Origin: Lutibaculum baratangense AMV1
Lineage (GTDB): Bacteria; Pseudomonadota; Alphaproteobacteria; Rhizobiales; Tepidamorphaceae
Direction of reading: 5' to 3'
DNA: 64,000 bases
Assembly: GCF_000496075.1 (NCBI RefSeq)
Contig: NZ_AWXZ01000023.1
Span: 58,531-122,530 of the forward strand
Part shown: positions 20,305 through 29,058 of the stretch, piece after piece
Position numbering within the stretch: the first letter of the stretch is position 1
Layout of the letters: every line of letters starts with the position of its first letter
Position numbers and translations under genes: made by a program
The notes under the pieces: generated by a model
What the model saw: the letters and a program-made list of their open reading frames with translations, nothing else
Told to the model about the DNA's origin: nothing
The model's database searches: none

Positions 20305-21324
20305 ATGAAGACACTCGCCGCCGCCCTGATAGCCTCCGTTGTCCTCGCCGGCTCGCTCGCTCCCGCGGACGCCCAGACGAGGCTGCGCGTCTCGAACTGG
20401 CTGCCGCCGTCCCACCCGATCGTGGCGGACATGATGAGGCCCTGGGCCGAGGCGGTCTCGGACGCGACCGAGGGCCGCGTCGAGGTCGAGATCATGGAGG
20501 CGCCGCTCGGGCCCCCGCAGGCGCAGTTCGACATCGTGGCGACCGGCCAGGCGGATGTCGGCTACGGCGTGCACGGCTACACCCCCGGCCGCTTCGTGCT
20601 GACGCAGGTGGCGGAGCTGCCCTTCCTCGGCGATTCCGCCGAGGCCGTTTCGGTCGCCTACTGGCGCCTCCACGAGGAGATGCTGGCCGAGGCCGGGGAG
20701 CATCGGGGCGTGAAGGTGCTCTCGGTGTTCGCGCACGGGCCCGGCCACGTCTACACGACGGGCACCGAGGTCGACGGCATCGACGACCTCCAGGGGCTGA
20801 AGCTGCGCACCGGCGGCGGCATCGTGAACGCGATCGCGAAGGAGCTCGGCGCCGTGCCGCTCCTCGAGCCGTCGAGCAAGACCTACGAGATCCTGTCGGC
20901 CGGCATCGCCGACGGCATCCTGTTCCCGCATGAGAGCGTGCCCTTCTTCCGCCTCGACGGCATCGTCAGGCACGGTGCGATCGTCCCGCGGGGCCTCTAC
21001 AACACGAGCTTCTTCGTCGCCATGAACGAGGCCGTCTGGGACGGGCTCTCGCCGGAGGACCAGGAGGCGGTCATGTCGGTGTCGGGCGAGGCTTTCGCGC
21101 GGCGCGCGGGCCAGGCCTGGGATGCGGCCGACGCGGCGGGCCGGGAGAAGATGGTGGCCGCGGGCATCTCCTTCGTCACCCTCTCGGACGACGAGGTCGC
21201 CCGCATCGCGGAGAAGCTGAAGCCCGTGGAGGCGCGCGTCTTCGGCGAGATGGCCGAGAAGGGCGTCGACGGCGAGGCGGCGCTGCAGGCGTTGCGCGAC
21301 CGGGTCGAGGCCTACGGCAACTGA
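20305..21324 (+). CDS. dctP: TRAP transporter substrate-binding protein, DctP family
   Basis: A 339-residue periplasmic receptor for a sodium-driven TRAP transporter. The signal peptide is residues 1 to about 24 (ASVVLAGSLAPADA). The mature domain begins TRLRVSNWLPPSHPIV and contains LQGLKLRTGGGIVNAIAKEL, where the Arg normally binds the ligand carboxylate, and FFVAMNEAVWDGLSPEDQEA. The ligand is probably an organic acid. It heads a dctPQM operon. The usual purine catabolism neighbour, adenine deaminase, is convergent downstream, so substrate inference from context is weak. Confidence 0.92.
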   Translation: MKTLAAALIASVVLAGSLAPADAQTRLRVSNWLPPSHPIVADMMRPWAEAVSDATEGRVEVEIMEAPLGPPQAQFDIVATGQADVGYGVHGYTPGRFVLTQVAELPFLGDSAEAVSVAYWRLHEEMLAEAGEHRGVKVLSVFAHGPGHVYTTGTEVDGIDDLQGLKLRTGGGIVNAIAKELGAVPLLEPSSKTYEILSAGIADGILFPHESVPFFRLDGIVRHGAIVPRGLYNTSFFVAMNEAVWDGLSPEDQEAVMSVSGEAFARRAGQAWDAADAAGREKMVAAGISFVTLSDDEVARIAEKLKPVEARVFGEMAEKGVDGEAALQALRDRVEAYGN

Positions 21325-21329
21325 GCGCC

Positions 21330-21842
21330 TTGGCTGGCGACGGCACGAGGCACCTTCCCGTCCGGCTCGAGCGAGGCGTGTCGCTCTCGCTGGGCCTCGG
21401 GGCGGCGATCTTCCTTCTCGCCATGATGCTCGTGACGACCGTCGACGTCGCGGGGCGCTACCTCTTCGCGACTCCGCTTCCCGGCGCCTTCGAGCTGACC
21501 CAGCTTCTGCTCGCGGCGACGGTCTTCGCCGGGCTGCCCCTCGTCACGCTGAAGGAGGAGCACGTCTCCGTGACGCTCCTGTCCGAGCGGCTGAAGGGCA
21601 GGGCCGCGGCGCTCCACGGCGCCCTGTCGAGCGCCTTGAGCGCGGCCGTCTTCATCGTCGTCGCGCGGCAGCTCGGCGTGCAGGCGATGCGGCTCGCCTC
21701 CTATGGCGACACGACCTCGCTGCTGCGGATCCCGATGGCGCCGCTGGCGTGGACCATGTCGGTGCTGGCCGGGCTGACGGCCTTCATTCTCGTCGCTCTC
21801 GCGGTCTCGCATCTCCTCGGGGCGATCCGGGGGCGGCGGTGA
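21330..21842 (+). CDS. dctQ: TRAP transporter small permease, DctQ family
   Basis: A 170-residue inner-membrane protein with four predicted helices (about 20-44, 52-72, 90-112, 130-155), the DctQ arrangement. Helix 1 contains LGLGAAIFLLAMMLVTTVDV, followed by AGRYLFATPLPGAFELTQLL, the most conserved family segment. The start appears to be TTG 21330, five bases after the dctP stop; GTG 21378 is an alternative but would shorten helix 1. The stop overlaps dctM by one base (TGATG). Confidence 0.88.
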   Translation: MAGDGTRHLPVRLERGVSLSLGLGAAIFLLAMMLVTTVDVAGRYLFATPLPGAFELTQLLLAATVFAGLPLVTLKEEHVSVTLLSERLKGRAAALHGALSSALSAAVFIVVARQLGVQAMRLASYGDTTSLLRIPMAPLAWTMSVLAGLTAFILVALAVSHLLGAIRGRR

Positions 21843-23134
21843 TGGAGGCCTGGCTCATCGGCATCCTCGCCCTCCTCGCGCTCCTTCTCTGCGGTCTGCC
21901 GATCGCCGTGGGGATGCTTCTCGTCGGCGGGATCGGGGTCGGGCTTCTGCTGAACCCGACGGCGGCGCTGGCGATGCTCGGCCAGATCGCCTACCAGACC
22001 GGCCTCAACTACGAGCTCTCCGTGGTGCCCCTGTTCATCCTGATGGGCAACCTCATCGTCCAGGCGGGCCTCGCCGACAAGCTCTACGCTGCGAGCCAGG
22101 CCTGGCTGGGCCACAGGAAGGGCGGGCTCGCGATGGCGACGGTGATGGCCTGCGGCGGGTTCTCCGCCGTCTGCGGCTCGTCGCTCGCGACGGCAGCCAC
22201 CATGGCGAAGGTCGCCATGCCGCCGATGCGCCGCTACGGCTACGCGCCCTCGCTGGCCGCCGGCACGATCGCGGCCGGCGGCACGCTCGGCATCCTGATC
22301 CCGCCCTCCGTCATCCTCGTGCTTTACGGCGTGACGACGCAGCAGAGCATCGGCGAGCTCTTCCTCGCGGGCCTCGTGCCGGGGATCCTCGGCATCCTGC
22401 TCTACCTCGCCGCAGTGCGGCTGACGCTTTTTCTCCAGCCGGAGGCGGGCCGAGCGGCGGAGCGCCTGCCGCTCGCGGACAGGCTGCGCGCCCTGCGGGG
22501 TGTCGGCGGGGTGCTCGTCCTGTTCGTCGTCGTCATCGGCGGCATCTATCTCGGCGTCTTCACCGCGACCGAGGCGGCCGGCATCGGCGCGTTCGGCGCC
22601 TTCGTGATCGCCCTGCTCAGACGTGCGCTCACCCTGCGGAGCCTCTACGCCGTTCTGATCGACACGGCGGCGACGACCGCCATGATGTTCTTCCTCCTGA
22701 TCGGCGCGACGATGTTCACGAACTTCGTCAACGTCGCCGGCCTGCCGCGCGACCTGACCGCCTTCATCGACGGGCTCGACCTGGGGCCCGTCGCGGTGCT
22801 GGCGGCGATCCTGGTGATCTACGTGCTCCTCGGAACCGTGCTGGAGAGCCTGTCCATGGTGCTCCTCACCGTGCCGATCTTCTATCCGATCGTGCAGGGC
22901 CTCGGCTTCGACCTCGTGTGGTTCGGCATCCTCGTCGTCGTGGTCACGGAGATCAGCCTCATCACGCCGCCGATCGGGCTCAACGTCTTCGTGCTGAACT
23001 CGGTCATGAAGGACGTGCCGATGCAGGCGATCTTCCGCGGCGTCGTGCCCTTCGTGCTGGCCGACCTCGTCCGGCTCGCGATCATCCTCGCGTTTCCCGC
23101 GCTCGTGCTGATCATTCCAAGGACGATGGGGTAG
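21842..23134 (+). CDS. dctM: TRAP transporter large permease, DctM family
   Basis: A 430-residue membrane transporter with about 12 helices that moves substrate with sodium. Conserved strings are LPIAVGMLLVGGIGVGLLLN, PLFILMGNLIVQAGLADKLY, GGFSAVCGSSLATAATMAKV, PPSVILVLYGVTTQQSIGEL and EISLITPPIGLNVFVLNSV. The ATG overlaps dctQ. It completes a three-gene TRAP system with its receptor. It stops 5 bases short of the convergent adenine deaminase. Confidence 0.94.
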   Translation: MEAWLIGILALLALLLCGLPIAVGMLLVGGIGVGLLLNPTAALAMLGQIAYQTGLNYELSVVPLFILMGNLIVQAGLADKLYAASQAWLGHRKGGLAMATVMACGGFSAVCGSSLATAATMAKVAMPPMRRYGYAPSLAAGTIAAGGTLGILIPPSVILVLYGVTTQQSIGELFLAGLVPGILGILLYLAAVRLTLFLQPEAGRAAERLPLADRLRALRGVGGVLVLFVVVIGGIYLGVFTATEAAGIGAFGAFVIALLRRALTLRSLYAVLIDTAATTAMMFFLLIGATMFTNFVNVAGLPRDLTAFIDGLDLGPVAVLAAILVIYVLLGTVLESLSMVLLTVPIFYPIVQGLGFDLVWFGILVVVVTEISLITPPIGLNVFVLNSVMKDVPMQAIFRGVVPFVLADLVRLAIILAFPALVLIIPRTMG

Positions 23135-23139
23135 GGCTG

Positions 23140-24858
23140 TTACTCTGCCGCCTCCTGCCGCACGAAGTCGAAGGCGTCGACGTCGAAGAGGCCGCGGTCG
23201 GTGATCTTGAGATGCGGGATCACCGGCAGCGGCAGGAAGGCGACCTGCAGGAACGGCTCGGCGAGCGTGCAGCCGAGGTCCTTGGCGACCCGGCGCAGCG
23301 GAATGAGCGTGTCGCGCACCGTCTCGAAGGGCTCGAGGCTCATGAGGCCCGCGACGGGCAGGGCGATCTCACCCTTCACCTCGCCGCCCTCCACGACGAC
23401 GAAGCCGCCGCCGATCTCGCCCAGCCGGTTGACGGCAAGCGCCATGTCCCCGTCGTCGGCGCCGACGACGGTGACGTTGTGACTGTCGTGGCCGACGGAG
23501 GAGGCGATCGCGCCGCGCTTCAGGCCGAAGCCGTTGACGAAACCGACGCCGATCGAGCCCGAGCGGCCGTGCCGCTCGACGACGGCGACCTTCACGGCGT
23601 CCTGATCGAGATCGACCTGCGCGAGACCGTCGGCCTGCGGCAGCGTCATATGCAGACGCTCGGTGATGATGCGGCCCGGCACGACGCCGATGACGGGCGT
23701 CTCGCCCGAGAACGCCTTCACCTGGAAATCGGCGCCCGTCACGCGCTTCGCCTTCATCGACGTGAGCCCGACCGGCTCGACGTGCGGGCGCGCGGCGAAC
23801 AGTTCGTCGTTCACGATCCGGCCGCCGGCGATCACCTGGCGGACGCTGCAGGCGTCGAGGTCGTCGAGGAGCACCATGTCGGCCCGCTGCCCCGGCGCGA
23901 CGAGGCCGCGGTCGCGAAGCCCGAAGGCCTGCGCGCCCGACCAGCTCGCCGCCCGGTAGACGTGGTGGCGCGGCCGGCCGAGGGCGATCAACGTGCGGAT
24001 CATGTGGTCGAGATGGCCCTCCTCGTCGATGTCGAGCGGGTTCCTGTCGTCGGTGCACAGGGCGACGAAGGACGACGTGTTCTCGTCGAGGATCCCGGCG
24101 AGGGCGTGCAGGTCCTTCGAGACCGAGCCCTCGCGGATGAGGACGCGTAATCCCTTCGCGAGCTTCTCTCGCGCCTCTTGAGCCGTCGTCGCCTCGTGCT
24201 CGGTGCGGATGCCGGCGGCGACGTAGCCGCAGAGGTCGCGGCCGGAGAGGAGCGGGCAGTGGCCGTCTATGTGGCGGCCGAAGAAGGCGTCGAGCTTGTC
24301 CATGACGCCGGGCGCGCGGTGAAGGATGCCGGGGAAGTTCATGAACTCGGCGAGGCCGATCACCTTCTTGTGGTCCATCAGCGGGGCGAGATCGTCCGCC
24401 GAAAGCTCGGCGCCGGCCGTCTCGAAATCGGTCGCCGGCACGCAGGAGGAAAGGTTCACGCGCAGGTCCATCGCCATGGCGCCGGCGCAGTCGAGGAAGT
24501 AGCGGATGCCCTGGAGCCCGAGGACGTTCGCGATCTCGTGCGGGTCGCAGATCGCGGTCGTGATGCCGCGCGGCAGCACGCAGCGGTCGAACTCGAGCGG
24601 CGTCACGCAGGACGATTCGACGTGGAGATGCGTGTCGATGAAGCCCGGCGCGCAGAAGAGGCCGCTGCCGTCGATCTCCGTCTCGCCCTCGTACGCGTGG
24701 TGGGTGCCGACGATGCGGTCGCCGACGATCGCTATGTCCGTCCTCGTCAGGCTGCCGGTGATGACGTCGAGCAGGTCGACATTCCTGACGACGAGGTCTG
24801 CCGGACGCTCGCCACGCCCCGCGGCGATCGCCCGTTCGAGGAACTCCCTGTGCGACAT
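23140..24858 (-). CDS. ade: Adenine deaminase
   Basis: A 572-residue metal-dependent amidohydrolase converting adenine to hypoxanthine and ammonia in purine salvage or catabolism. The N-terminal part has [20 protein letters not shown] and the metal motif [23 protein letters not shown] and [19 protein letters not shown] follow. The C-terminal adenine-deaminase domain has [20 protein letters not shown] and [19 protein letters not shown]. Length matches the AdeC family. It is transcribed alone, divergent from the FAD oxidoreductase. Confidence 0.95.
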   Translation of the reverse strand: MSHREFLERAIAAGRGERPADLVVRNVDLLDVITGSLTRTDIAIVGDRIVGTHHAYEGETEIDGSGLFCAPGFIDTHLHVESSCVTPLEFDRCVLPRGITTAICDPHEIANVLGLQGIRYFLDCAGAMAMDLRVNLSSCVPATDFETAGAELSADDLAPLMDHKKVIGLAEFMNFPGILHRAPGVMDKLDAFFGRHIDGHCPLLSGRDLCGYVAAGIRTEHEATTAQEAREKLAKGLRVLIREGSVSKDLHALAGILDENTSSFVALCTDDRNPLDIDEEGHLDHMIRTLIALGRPRHHVYRAASWSGAQAFGLRDRGLVAPGQRADMVLLDDLDACSVRQVIAGGRIVNDELFAARPHVEPVGLTSMKAKRVTGADFQVKAFSGETPVIGVVPGRIITERLHMTLPQADGLAQVDLDQDAVKVAVVERHGRSGSIGVGFVNGFGLKRGAIASSVGHDSHNVTVVGADDGDMALAVNRLGEIGGGFVVVEGGEVKGEIALPVAGLMSLEPFETVRDTLIPLRRVAKDLGCTLAEPFLQVAFLPLPVIPHLKITDRGLFDVDAFDFVRQEAAE

Positions 24859-25003
24859 GCGTCCTGCCTCCCTTTTCTGCGCCGGCGGGATCCTAGACCA
24901 GCCCGCCGCATGGGTGAATGTCGAGCCTGCGGCATGAGACCCCTCGCGCGCCGTTCGCCGACGCGGTAACGGTCACGCCTCTTGTCTGCGTGGGAGGCCG
25001 TTC

Positions 25004-26197
25004 GTGAGGCAGGCGGAAGACAATTTCGACGTGGTGATCGCCGGCGGCGGCGTGATCGGCAGCGCGGTCGCGTATTTCCTGGCGAGCGAGCCCGACTTCG
25101 ACGGCCGCATCCTCGTCTGCGAGCCGGACCCGAGCTACCGGTTCGCGGCTTCGGCGCTCTCGGCGAGCTCGATCCGCCAGCAATACTCCACCGCCATCAA
25201 CATCGACATCTCGCTCTACGGCATCGCCTTCCTGCGCGAGGTGGGGGAGCGCCTCGCCGTCGACGGCGACCGGCCGGAGATCGGGCTGAAGGAGGGCGGC
25301 TACCTCTTCCTCGCGACGGAGACCGGCGCGCGGCAGCTCCGGGAGAACCACGAGCTGCAGACGGCGCGCGGCGCCGACATCGCGCTGATGACGCCGGACG
25401 AGTTGCAGGGCCGTTTCCCCTGGCTCTCGGTCGAGGGCATCGCGGCGGGAAGCTGGGGCCGCACCGGCGAAGGGTGGTTCGACGGCTACGGGCTGATGCA
25501 GGCCTTCAGGCGCAAGGCGCGCTCGCTCGGCGTCGAGTACAGGGCGGCGCGGGTCGTGGATGTCGAGGTCGCCGGCGGCCGGGTCATCGGTGCGGTTCTC
25601 GACGACGGCGCGGGCATCGCTTGCGGCGCCTTCGTCAACGCGGCCGGTGCCTCGGGGGCGCGGGCGCTCTGCGCACCCTTCGGCCTGACGCCGCCGATCG
25701 AGGCGCGCAAGCGGATGGTCTTCTATTTCGACTGCCGCGACGAGGTGGCGGGCTGCCCGCTGCTGATCGAGCCGGGCGGAGCCTATGTGCGGCCGGAAGG
25801 GAAGGGCTTCATCTGCGGCGCGGCGCCCGGGCCCGAGAACGATCCGGAGGCCGAGGGCGACTTCGAGGTGGAGCACGGCTTCTTCGAGGAGGTGCTCTGG
25901 CCGACGCTCGCCGCGCGGGTGCCGGCCTTCGAGACGATCCGGCCGGGGCGGGCCTGGGCGGGGCATTACGACATGAACCTCTTCGACCACAACGCCTTCG
26001 TGGGCCGGCTGCCGGGCCACGACAACGCCTTCATCGCCGCCGGCTTCTCCGGCCACGGGCTGCAGCAGTCGCCGGCCGTCGGCCGCGGCCTCGCCGAGCT
26101 CATCGTGCACGGCGCCTACAGGAGCCTCGACCTTGAGCCCCTCGCCTACGACCGGCTCATCGAGAACCGCCGGCTCGTGGAAAAGAACGTCGTGTGA
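25004..26197 (+). CDS. FAD-dependent oxidoreductase (DAO/DadA family)
   Basis: A 397-residue flavoprotein of the D-amino-acid oxidase/sarcosine-dehydrogenase fold. The dinucleotide motif is VVIAGGGVIGSAVAYFLAS at residues 10-28. Near the C-terminus are PGRAWAGHYDMNLFDHNAFV and GFSGHGLQQSPAVGRGLAEL, closing FAD and substrate contacts. It likely oxidises a secondary or D-amino compound. The start is GTG 25004, 10 bases after GGGAGG. It is followed after 52 bases by a ThDP-dependent enzyme; shared substrate is inference. Confidence 0.88.
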   Translation: MRQAEDNFDVVIAGGGVIGSAVAYFLASEPDFDGRILVCEPDPSYRFAASALSASSIRQQYSTAINIDISLYGIAFLREVGERLAVDGDRPEIGLKEGGYLFLATETGARQLRENHELQTARGADIALMTPDELQGRFPWLSVEGIAAGSWGRTGEGWFDGYGLMQAFRRKARSLGVEYRAARVVDVEVAGGRVIGAVLDDGAGIACGAFVNAAGASGARALCAPFGLTPPIEARKRMVFYFDCRDEVAGCPLLIEPGGAYVRPEGKGFICGAAPGPENDPEAEGDFEVEHGFFEEVLWPTLAARVPAFETIRPGRAWAGHYDMNLFDHNAFVGRLPGHDNAFIAAGFSGHGLQQSPAVGRGLAELIVHGAYRSLDLEPLAYDRLIENRRLVEKNVV

Positions 26198-26249
26198 GGC
26201 TAGGCTCTCCCGACTTCGTCCTTCCCTCCCTTCCTTGGATCTTGCTCAC

Positions 26250-27929
26250 ATGACGACGAACAGCCTGCGGCCGGGCGGCCGGATTCTGGTCGAGGCGCTC
26301 GAGGCGCAAGGGGTCGACCACCTCTATTGCGTGCCGGGCGAGAGCTATCTCGCGGTGCTCGACGCGCTGGTCGATTCGCCGATCGAGGTCACGGTGTGCC
26401 GTCAGGAGGGCGGGGCGGCGATGATGGCCGACGCCTACGGCAAGATGACGGGCCGCCCCGGCATCTGCTTCGTCACCCGCGGGCCCGGCGCGACGAACGC
26501 CTCGGCCGGCGTGCACATCGCGGCGCAGGATTCGACGCCGATGATCCTGTTCATCGGCCAGGTCGAGAGGGGCATGCTCGGCCGCGAGGCCTTCCAGGAG
26601 GTCGACTACGAGCAGTTCTTCGGCGGCATGGCGAAATGGGTCGTCGAGATCCGCGATCCCGCCCGTATCCCCGAGCTCGTCCACCGCGCCTTCGCGACCG
26701 CCATGTCCGGCCGGCCGGGGCCGGTCGTCGTGTCGCTGCCCGAGGACATCCTGACGGAGCTCGCCGAGGCGGTCGAGACGCCGCGCGCCGTCGCGCCGGC
26801 GATCCGCCCGGGCCGCGACGAGATGTTCCGCCTGGCGGAGATGATCGAGCAGGCCGAGCGCCCCTTCATGATCCTCGGCGGCAGCCGCTGGAGCGAACAG
26901 GCCGTCGCGGACATCGCCCGCTTCGCCGAGAGCGCCGGACTGCCCGTCGGCTGCTCGTTCCGCCGGCAGGGGCTCTTCGACCATCTCCACGAGAACTATG
27001 CGGGCGACGTCGGCATCGGCCCGAACCCGAAGCTCGCGGAGCGGGTGAAGGAGGCCGACCTCCTGATCCTCGTCGGTGGGCGCATGAGCGAGATGCCGTC
27101 GTCCTCCTACACGCTGATCGACATCCCGCGGCCGCGCCAGACCTTCGTCCACGTCCATCCGGGCGCGGAGGAATTGAACCGCGTCTACGCCGCGAGCCTC
27201 GCGATCCAGGCGGACCCCGCCTCCTTCGCCGACGAGGCGACAGGCTTCGACTTCCCGCCCTCCGAGGCGAGGTCGAAGCGGGTCGCCGAGGCCCACGCGG
27301 AGTATCTGGAGTGGAGCGAGACGGTGCCGCACGGGCCGGGCGACGTGCAGATGGTCGAGATCGTCCGCCACCTGCGGGACGTGCTGCCGCCCGAGGCCAT
27401 CATGACGAACGGGGCCGGCAACTACGCGACCTGGATCCATCGCTTCTACCGGTTCCGCAAGTTCGACACGCTGATTGCCCCGACCTCCGGCTCGATGGGC
27501 TACGGCACGCCGGCCGCCGTCGCGGCGGCGCGGCTTCATCCCTCGCGGCAGGTCGTCGCGTTCGCCGGGGACGGCTGCTTCCTGATGAACGGCCAGGAGT
27601 TCGCCACCGCCGTGAAATACGGCCTGCCGATCGTGGTGGTCGTCGTCGACAACGCGATGTACGGCACGATCCGCATGCATCAGGAGCGCGAGTACCCGAC
27701 GAGGATCAGCGCCACCGAGCTCACCAATCCCGATTTTGCGGCGATGGGGCGGGCCTATGGAGGCGAGGGGTATCTCGTCGAGCGGACGGAGGAGTTTGCG
27801 CCGGCCTTCGAGGCGGCGGTGAGGTCGGGTCGCCCGTCGATCATCCACGTGCGCCTCGACCCCGAGGCGATCACGCCGAGAGCCAGCCTGAGCGAGATCC
27901 GCGCGGCCGCGCTGGCGCGCCAGGCATGA
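26250..27929 (+). CDS. Thiamine diphosphate-dependent enzyme, acetolactate synthase-like
   Basis: A 559-residue ThDP enzyme with three domains. The N-terminal Pyr domain carries catalytic Glu53 in CRQEGGAAMMADAYGKMTG and VTRGPGATNASAGVH. A central domain occupies about 190-325. The C-terminal PP domain has the ThDP-Mg motif FAGDGCFLMNGQEFATAV followed by VVDNAMYGTIRMHQ. It resembles acetolactate synthase large subunits but has no ilvN small subunit beside it, so it is probably a catabolic 2-oxoacid decarboxylase/carboligase rather than the biosynthetic enzyme. ATG 26250 is chosen by homology to the family start. Confidence 0.88.
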   Translation: MTTNSLRPGGRILVEALEAQGVDHLYCVPGESYLAVLDALVDSPIEVTVCRQEGGAAMMADAYGKMTGRPGICFVTRGPGATNASAGVHIAAQDSTPMILFIGQVERGMLGREAFQEVDYEQFFGGMAKWVVEIRDPARIPELVHRAFATAMSGRPGPVVVSLPEDILTELAEAVETPRAVAPAIRPGRDEMFRLAEMIEQAERPFMILGGSRWSEQAVADIARFAESAGLPVGCSFRRQGLFDHLHENYAGDVGIGPNPKLAERVKEADLLILVGGRMSEMPSSSYTLIDIPRPRQTFVHVHPGAEELNRVYAASLAIQADPASFADEATGFDFPPSEARSKRVAEAHAEYLEWSETVPHGPGDVQMVEIVRHLRDVLPPEAIMTNGAGNYATWIHRFYRFRKFDTLIAPTSGSMGYGTPAAVAAARLHPSRQVVAFAGDGCFLMNGQEFATAVKYGLPIVVVVVDNAMYGTIRMHQEREYPTRISATELTNPDFAAMGRAYGGEGYLVERTEEFAPAFEAAVRSGRPSIIHVRLDPEAITPRASLSEIRAAALARQA

Positions 27930-27930
27930 G

Positions 27931-27955
27931 CGGCCGCGCCGGCGCGGCGCGGCCG
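27931..27955. terminator. Hairpin between convergent genes
   Basis: CGGCCGCGCC (27931-27940) and GGCGCGGCCG (27946-27955) are exact inverse arms with a 5-base loop, just after the ThDP enzyme stop and before the end of the convergent DUF3309 gene. There is no T-run, so termination is only probable. Confidence 0.4.
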
Positions 27956-27963
27956 GTGCGGCC

Positions 27964-28116
27964 TCAGGCGGCGCGCACGAGGTAGATGATCAGGATGATG
28001 AGGAGGATCGTCACGACGCCGCTCGGCATGTAGCCCCAGCCGCGGCTGTAGGGCCAGCTCGGCAGGGCGCCGATCAGGATCAGGACGAGCAGCACGATCA
28101 GGATTGTCTCGAGCAT
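27964..28116 (-). CDS. DUF3309 small membrane protein
   Basis: A 50-residue hydrophobic protein, MLETILIVLLVLILIGALPS through YSRGWGYMPSGVVT to a second helix ending YLVRAA. Two membrane helices around a short Trp/Tyr/Gly turn match the DUF3309 family, widespread in alphaproteobacteria and of unknown function. AGGAGCCGAAGA precedes its ATG. A perfect sigma-EcfG promoter lies 44 bases upstream (28160-28185), so it is a predicted general stress protein. It is separated from the ecfG gene by the candidate small RNA region. Confidence 0.88.
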   Translation of the reverse strand: MLETILIVLLVLILIGALPSWPYSRGWGYMPSGVVTILLIILIIYLVRAA

Positions 28117-28159
28117 TCTTCGGCTCCTGTTTGAACGACAGATCTTGCGTCCGAAATCG

Positions 28160-28185
28160 AACGTCGGGAGGCGACCGGAAGTTCC
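28160..28185 (-). promoter_or_regulatory. Sigma-EcfG promoter of the DUF3309 gene
   Basis: On the minus strand GGAAC (28185-28181), 17 bases, CGTT (28163-28160), an exact match to the general stress sigma consensus. Transcription should start near 28153, about 37 bases before the ATG at 28116. Confidence 0.8.
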
Positions 28186-28242
28186 TGATCCTGCGGGTCG
28201 CGGTGGGAATGCCGGGGCCCGCAAAAAATTCCGAAGCGGGCC

Positions 28243-28268
28243 GGAACCGGGGCAGAGCCGTCGCTGTT
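28243..28268 (+). promoter_or_regulatory. Sigma-EcfG-like promoter of a candidate small RNA
   Basis: GGAAC (28243-28247), 17 bases, TGTT (28265-28268): one mismatch (T for C) from the consensus. It points right, away from the DUF3309 promoter, into a region with no gene but with two hairpins and a terminator. Confidence 0.6.
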
Positions 28269-28274
28269 GTTAGG

Positions 28275-28358
28275 GTGCCCCTCCACACTGCGGACGGCCC
28301 CCACCGTCCGCTTCTACCGGCCCGCAGCTTCCCCCCGGCTGCGGGCCGTTTCTTTTTC
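28275..28358 (+). ncRNA. Candidate general-stress small RNA
   Basis: About 84 bases between the predicted start near 28275 and the T-rich tail at 28349-28358. Two stem-loops are visible: CGGACGG/CCGTCCG (28291-28297 with 28304-28310, C-rich loop CCCCCA) and the perfect 10-pair terminator stem GGCCCGCAGC/GCTGCGGGCC (28319-28328 with 28338-28347, loop TTCCCCCCG) followed by GTTTCTTTTT. The 5' part contains GCCCCTCCAC, complementary to a Shine-Dalgarno sequence. No open frame fits. C-rich anti-Shine-Dalgarno loops are known in alphaproteobacterial stress RNAs. It is inferred from sequence and not matched to a named family. Confidence 0.55.
28319..28358 (+). terminator. Intrinsic terminator of the candidate small RNA
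   Basis: A perfect 10-pair GC stem with a 9-base loop (28319-28347), then GTTTCTTTTT. It is on the plus strand, where no protein gene ends nearby, which is the main reason to infer a non-coding transcript. Confidence 0.8.
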
Positions 28359-28391
28359 TGGGCCTCTGGCCATGGCGCCGGTGGAGCCGGC

Positions 28392-28427
28392 AAAGAAAAA
28401 GGCGCGGCTCCTTTCCGGAACCGCGCC
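28392..28427 (-). terminator. Intrinsic terminator of nepR-ecfG
   Basis: On the minus strand GGCGCGG (28427-28421), 13-base loop, CCGCGCC (28407-28401), then TTTTTCTTT. It lies 25 bases past the ecfG stop and faces the terminator of the opposing small RNA transcript. Confidence 0.8.
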
Positions 28428-28451
28428 CTTCAATCTGCTCAGGCCTGGCGG

Positions 28452-29009
28452 CTATCTCGTGGCGAAGTTCGCTCCCACGACCGCCTCGCTCACCTCGTCG
28501 GGGCCGAAGGCCGCATGTTCGTCGTCGACCTGCATGATCTGCCCGAGCCGGGTGCGCGCCCGGTTGACGCGGCTCTTGATCGTGCCGACGGCGCAGCCGC
28601 AGATGTCGGCCGCCTCCTCGTACGAGAAGCCCGACGCCGCGACGAGGATCAGGGCCTCGCGCTGGTCGGCGGGGATCTCGTTCAGGGCCTTGCGCAGATG
28701 CGTCAGATCCACCTGCGACTGCTGCGACGGCGCGACGGCCAGCTTGGCGGCATGAATGCCGTCGACGTCCTCGACCTCGCGTCCGCGCTTGCGCATCTGC
28801 GAGTAGAACTCGTTGCGCAGGATGGTGAAGAGCCAGGCCCTGAGGTTCGTCCCTTCCGTGAAGGAGCCGAAATTCGCCCATGCCTTGACGAGCGTCTCCT
28901 GGACCAGGTCGTCGCCCCGCTCCGTGTCGCCCGCCAGCGAAACCGCGAAGCCGCGGAGGCTGGGTATCAGGTCGAGGAGCTGTTTTCGTAGCTGAGGTGA
29001 AACGGACAT
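28452..29009 (-). CDS. ecfG: General stress response sigma factor EcfG
   Basis: A 185-residue ECF sigma factor (ECF15 group) that directs RNA polymerase to GGAAC/CGTT promoters. Region 2 spans about 15-75 (DDLVQETLVKAWANFGSFTE, NLRAWLFTILRNEFYSQMRK), and region 4 about 105-160 (PADQREALILVAASGFSYEE, GTIKSRVNRARTRL). It lies 49 bases downstream of nepR in the same transcript, the conserved arrangement in which the anti-sigma factor is co-expressed with its target. ATG 29009 fits the family start; longer frames lack a match. Confidence 0.95.
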   Translation of the reverse strand: MSVSPQLRKQLLDLIPSLRGFAVSLAGDTERGDDLVQETLVKAWANFGSFTEGTNLRAWLFTILRNEFYSQMRKRGREVEDVDGIHAAKLAVAPSQQSQVDLTHLRKALNEIPADQREALILVAASGFSYEEAADICGCAVGTIKSRVNRARTRLGQIMQVDDEHAAFGPDEVSEAVVGANFATR

Positions 29010-29058
29010 GTGAGTGTCCCCGGCTGCGCGTCGCTTGTTCGTGGCTGTCAACGGCGGA

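Noticed and set aside
18349..20973. An 874-codon minus-strand frame opposite the phosphorylase and dctP
   Set aside because: Same explanation: a shadow of well supported plus-strand genes, with no motif or start site.
26250..27929. Biosynthetic acetolactate synthase (ilvB)
   Set aside because: No ilvN or ilvC is adjacent, and the neighbour is a DAO-type oxidase; a catabolic ThDP enzyme is more likely.
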